Positions 5,204-5,710 of a stretch of DNA of 5,710 bases are shown one piece after another; position 1 is the stretch's first letter; the number at the start of each line of letters is the position of its first letter. Both the position numbers and the translations under genes were made by a program. The stretch covers positions 1 to 5,710 of the forward strand of contig JAEXZL010000053.1 of assembly GCA_023451395.1 (NCBI GenBank), read 5' to 3'. The DNA comes from Bacillota bacterium (GTDB lineage: Bacteria > Bacillota > Clostridia > Clostridiales > Clostridiaceae). A model generated the notes under the pieces. It did not search any database. It worked only from the letters and a program-made list of their open reading frames with translations, and was not told the DNA's origin.

Positions 5204-5710
5204 ATTGACTCGGATTTTTGTTACGAAAGACGGCCAGAGGTTATAGATTATGTGGTAGATAAATATGGTGAAAGCAATGTATCACAGATAATTACCTTTG
5301 GTACTATGGCAGCAAGAGCCTGCATAAGAGATGTGGGAAGAGCTATGAGCTATTCCTATGGAGAAGTAGATAGAATCGCTAAAATGATACCTACTGTACT
5401 AAATATCACAATAGATAAAGCCTTAGAGATGAATCCTGAGCTGAAGAAGGCTTATGATGAAGAGATAAGGGTACAGGAGCTTATAGATGTAAGCCGTGCA
5501 TTAGAAGGCTTGCCAAGGCATTCCTCAACTCATGCCGCTGGTGTTGTTATTGCTTCAAAGCCCTTAGTGGAATATGTACCGCTACAAAGAAATGAAGATA
5601 TGATTGTAACCCAGTTTACCATGGGGACTTTGGAGGAGCTTGGACTTCTAAAAATGGACTTTTTGGGTCTTCGAACCTTAACGGTTATGAAGGATGCAGT
5701 GGATATGATC
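5204..5710 (+). CDS. dnaE: DnaE, exon 3 (continues beyond the window)
   Basis: The frame opens with no start codon of its own, as expected for a 3' exon: IDSDFCYERRPEVIDYVVDKYG, residues 422 onward of the spliced protein. The DSD here continues the PDxDxDF active-site motif begun in exon 2. Conserved palm and thumb blocks follow: SQIITFGTMAARACIRDVGR, then HSSTHAAGVVIAS, VTQFTMGTLEELGLLKMDFLGLRTLTVMKDA. The Asp in KMDFLGL (about residue 573) is the expected third catalytic carboxylate. All 169 codons to the right edge are open. The fingers, helix-hairpin-helix and beta-binding regions lie outside the window. Intact conservation after the second intron is the best evidence that the gene is expressed through splicing. 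Confidence 0.95.
   Translation, partial: MDSDFCYERRPEVIDYVVDKYGESNVSQIITFGTMAARACIRDVGRAMSYSYGEVDRIAKMIPTVLNITIDKALEMNPELKKAYDEEIRVQELIDVSRALEGLPRHSSTHAAGVVIASKPLVEYVPLQRNEDMIVTQFTMGTLEELGLLKMDFLGLRTLTVMKDAVDMI

Noticed and set aside
1..5710. CRISPR array, tRNA, rRNA or insertion sequence
   Set aside because: No regularly spaced repeats, cloverleaf, rRNA blocks, transposase or terminal inverted repeats were seen; the only mobile elements are the introns.

Overview
The window looks like chromosomal DNA from a low-GC Gram-positive anaerobe, most likely Clostridium or a close relative. The evidence is the AT-rich composition, AGGAGG-type ribosome binding sites, A/T-ending codons, GTG and TTG starts, and the protein relatives. 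All identifications come from reading the sequence; no database search was possible.

Left part (1-2151, minus strand). A permuted NlpC/P60-like (YiiX-type) protein gene lies 53 bp upstream of a YczE/YyaS-type membrane protein gene, probably in one transcript that ends at a hairpin terminator (744-793). A second unit holds a small single-pass membrane-anchored protein of unknown function. It ends in a strong hairpin (45-89) whose 3' arm contains the ribosome binding site of a further gene, of which only 14 codons are visible (1-42). A divergent promoter region (2152-2428) separates this half from dnaE.

Right part (2429-5710, plus strand). This is the 5' half of dnaE, the DNA polymerase III alpha subunit, and it is split in three. 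Exon 1 (2429-3658) encodes the PHP domain and the start of the palm. A 33-nt micro-exon (3971-4003) encodes FLNPERVSMPD. Exon 3 (5204 onward) resumes with IDSDFCYERR and runs off the window. Two group I introns separate the exons. Intron 1 (3659-3970, 312 nt) has no ORF and shows P1, P3-P8, P9 hairpins and P10. Intron 2 (4004-5203, 1200 nt) has a related core and carries a 278-aa LAGLIDADG homing endonuclease gene with an N-terminal helix-turn-helix. Joining the exons restores an uninterrupted reading frame matching the conserved DnaE sequence FER-FLNPERVSMPD-IDSDF. The gene is therefore intron-split and probably functional, not a frameshifted pseudogene.

The main point of interest is this double intron around a micro-exon. 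Both introns sit in the polymerase active-site segment and both are phase 0, so skipping the micro-exon would keep the frame but remove an active-site Asp. In intron 2 the endonuclease gene appears to lie inside the P1 loop, with its stop codon only 6 nt before the putative internal guide sequence. That would couple endonuclease translation to splicing. The 5' splice-site pairing of intron 2 also appears non-canonical.
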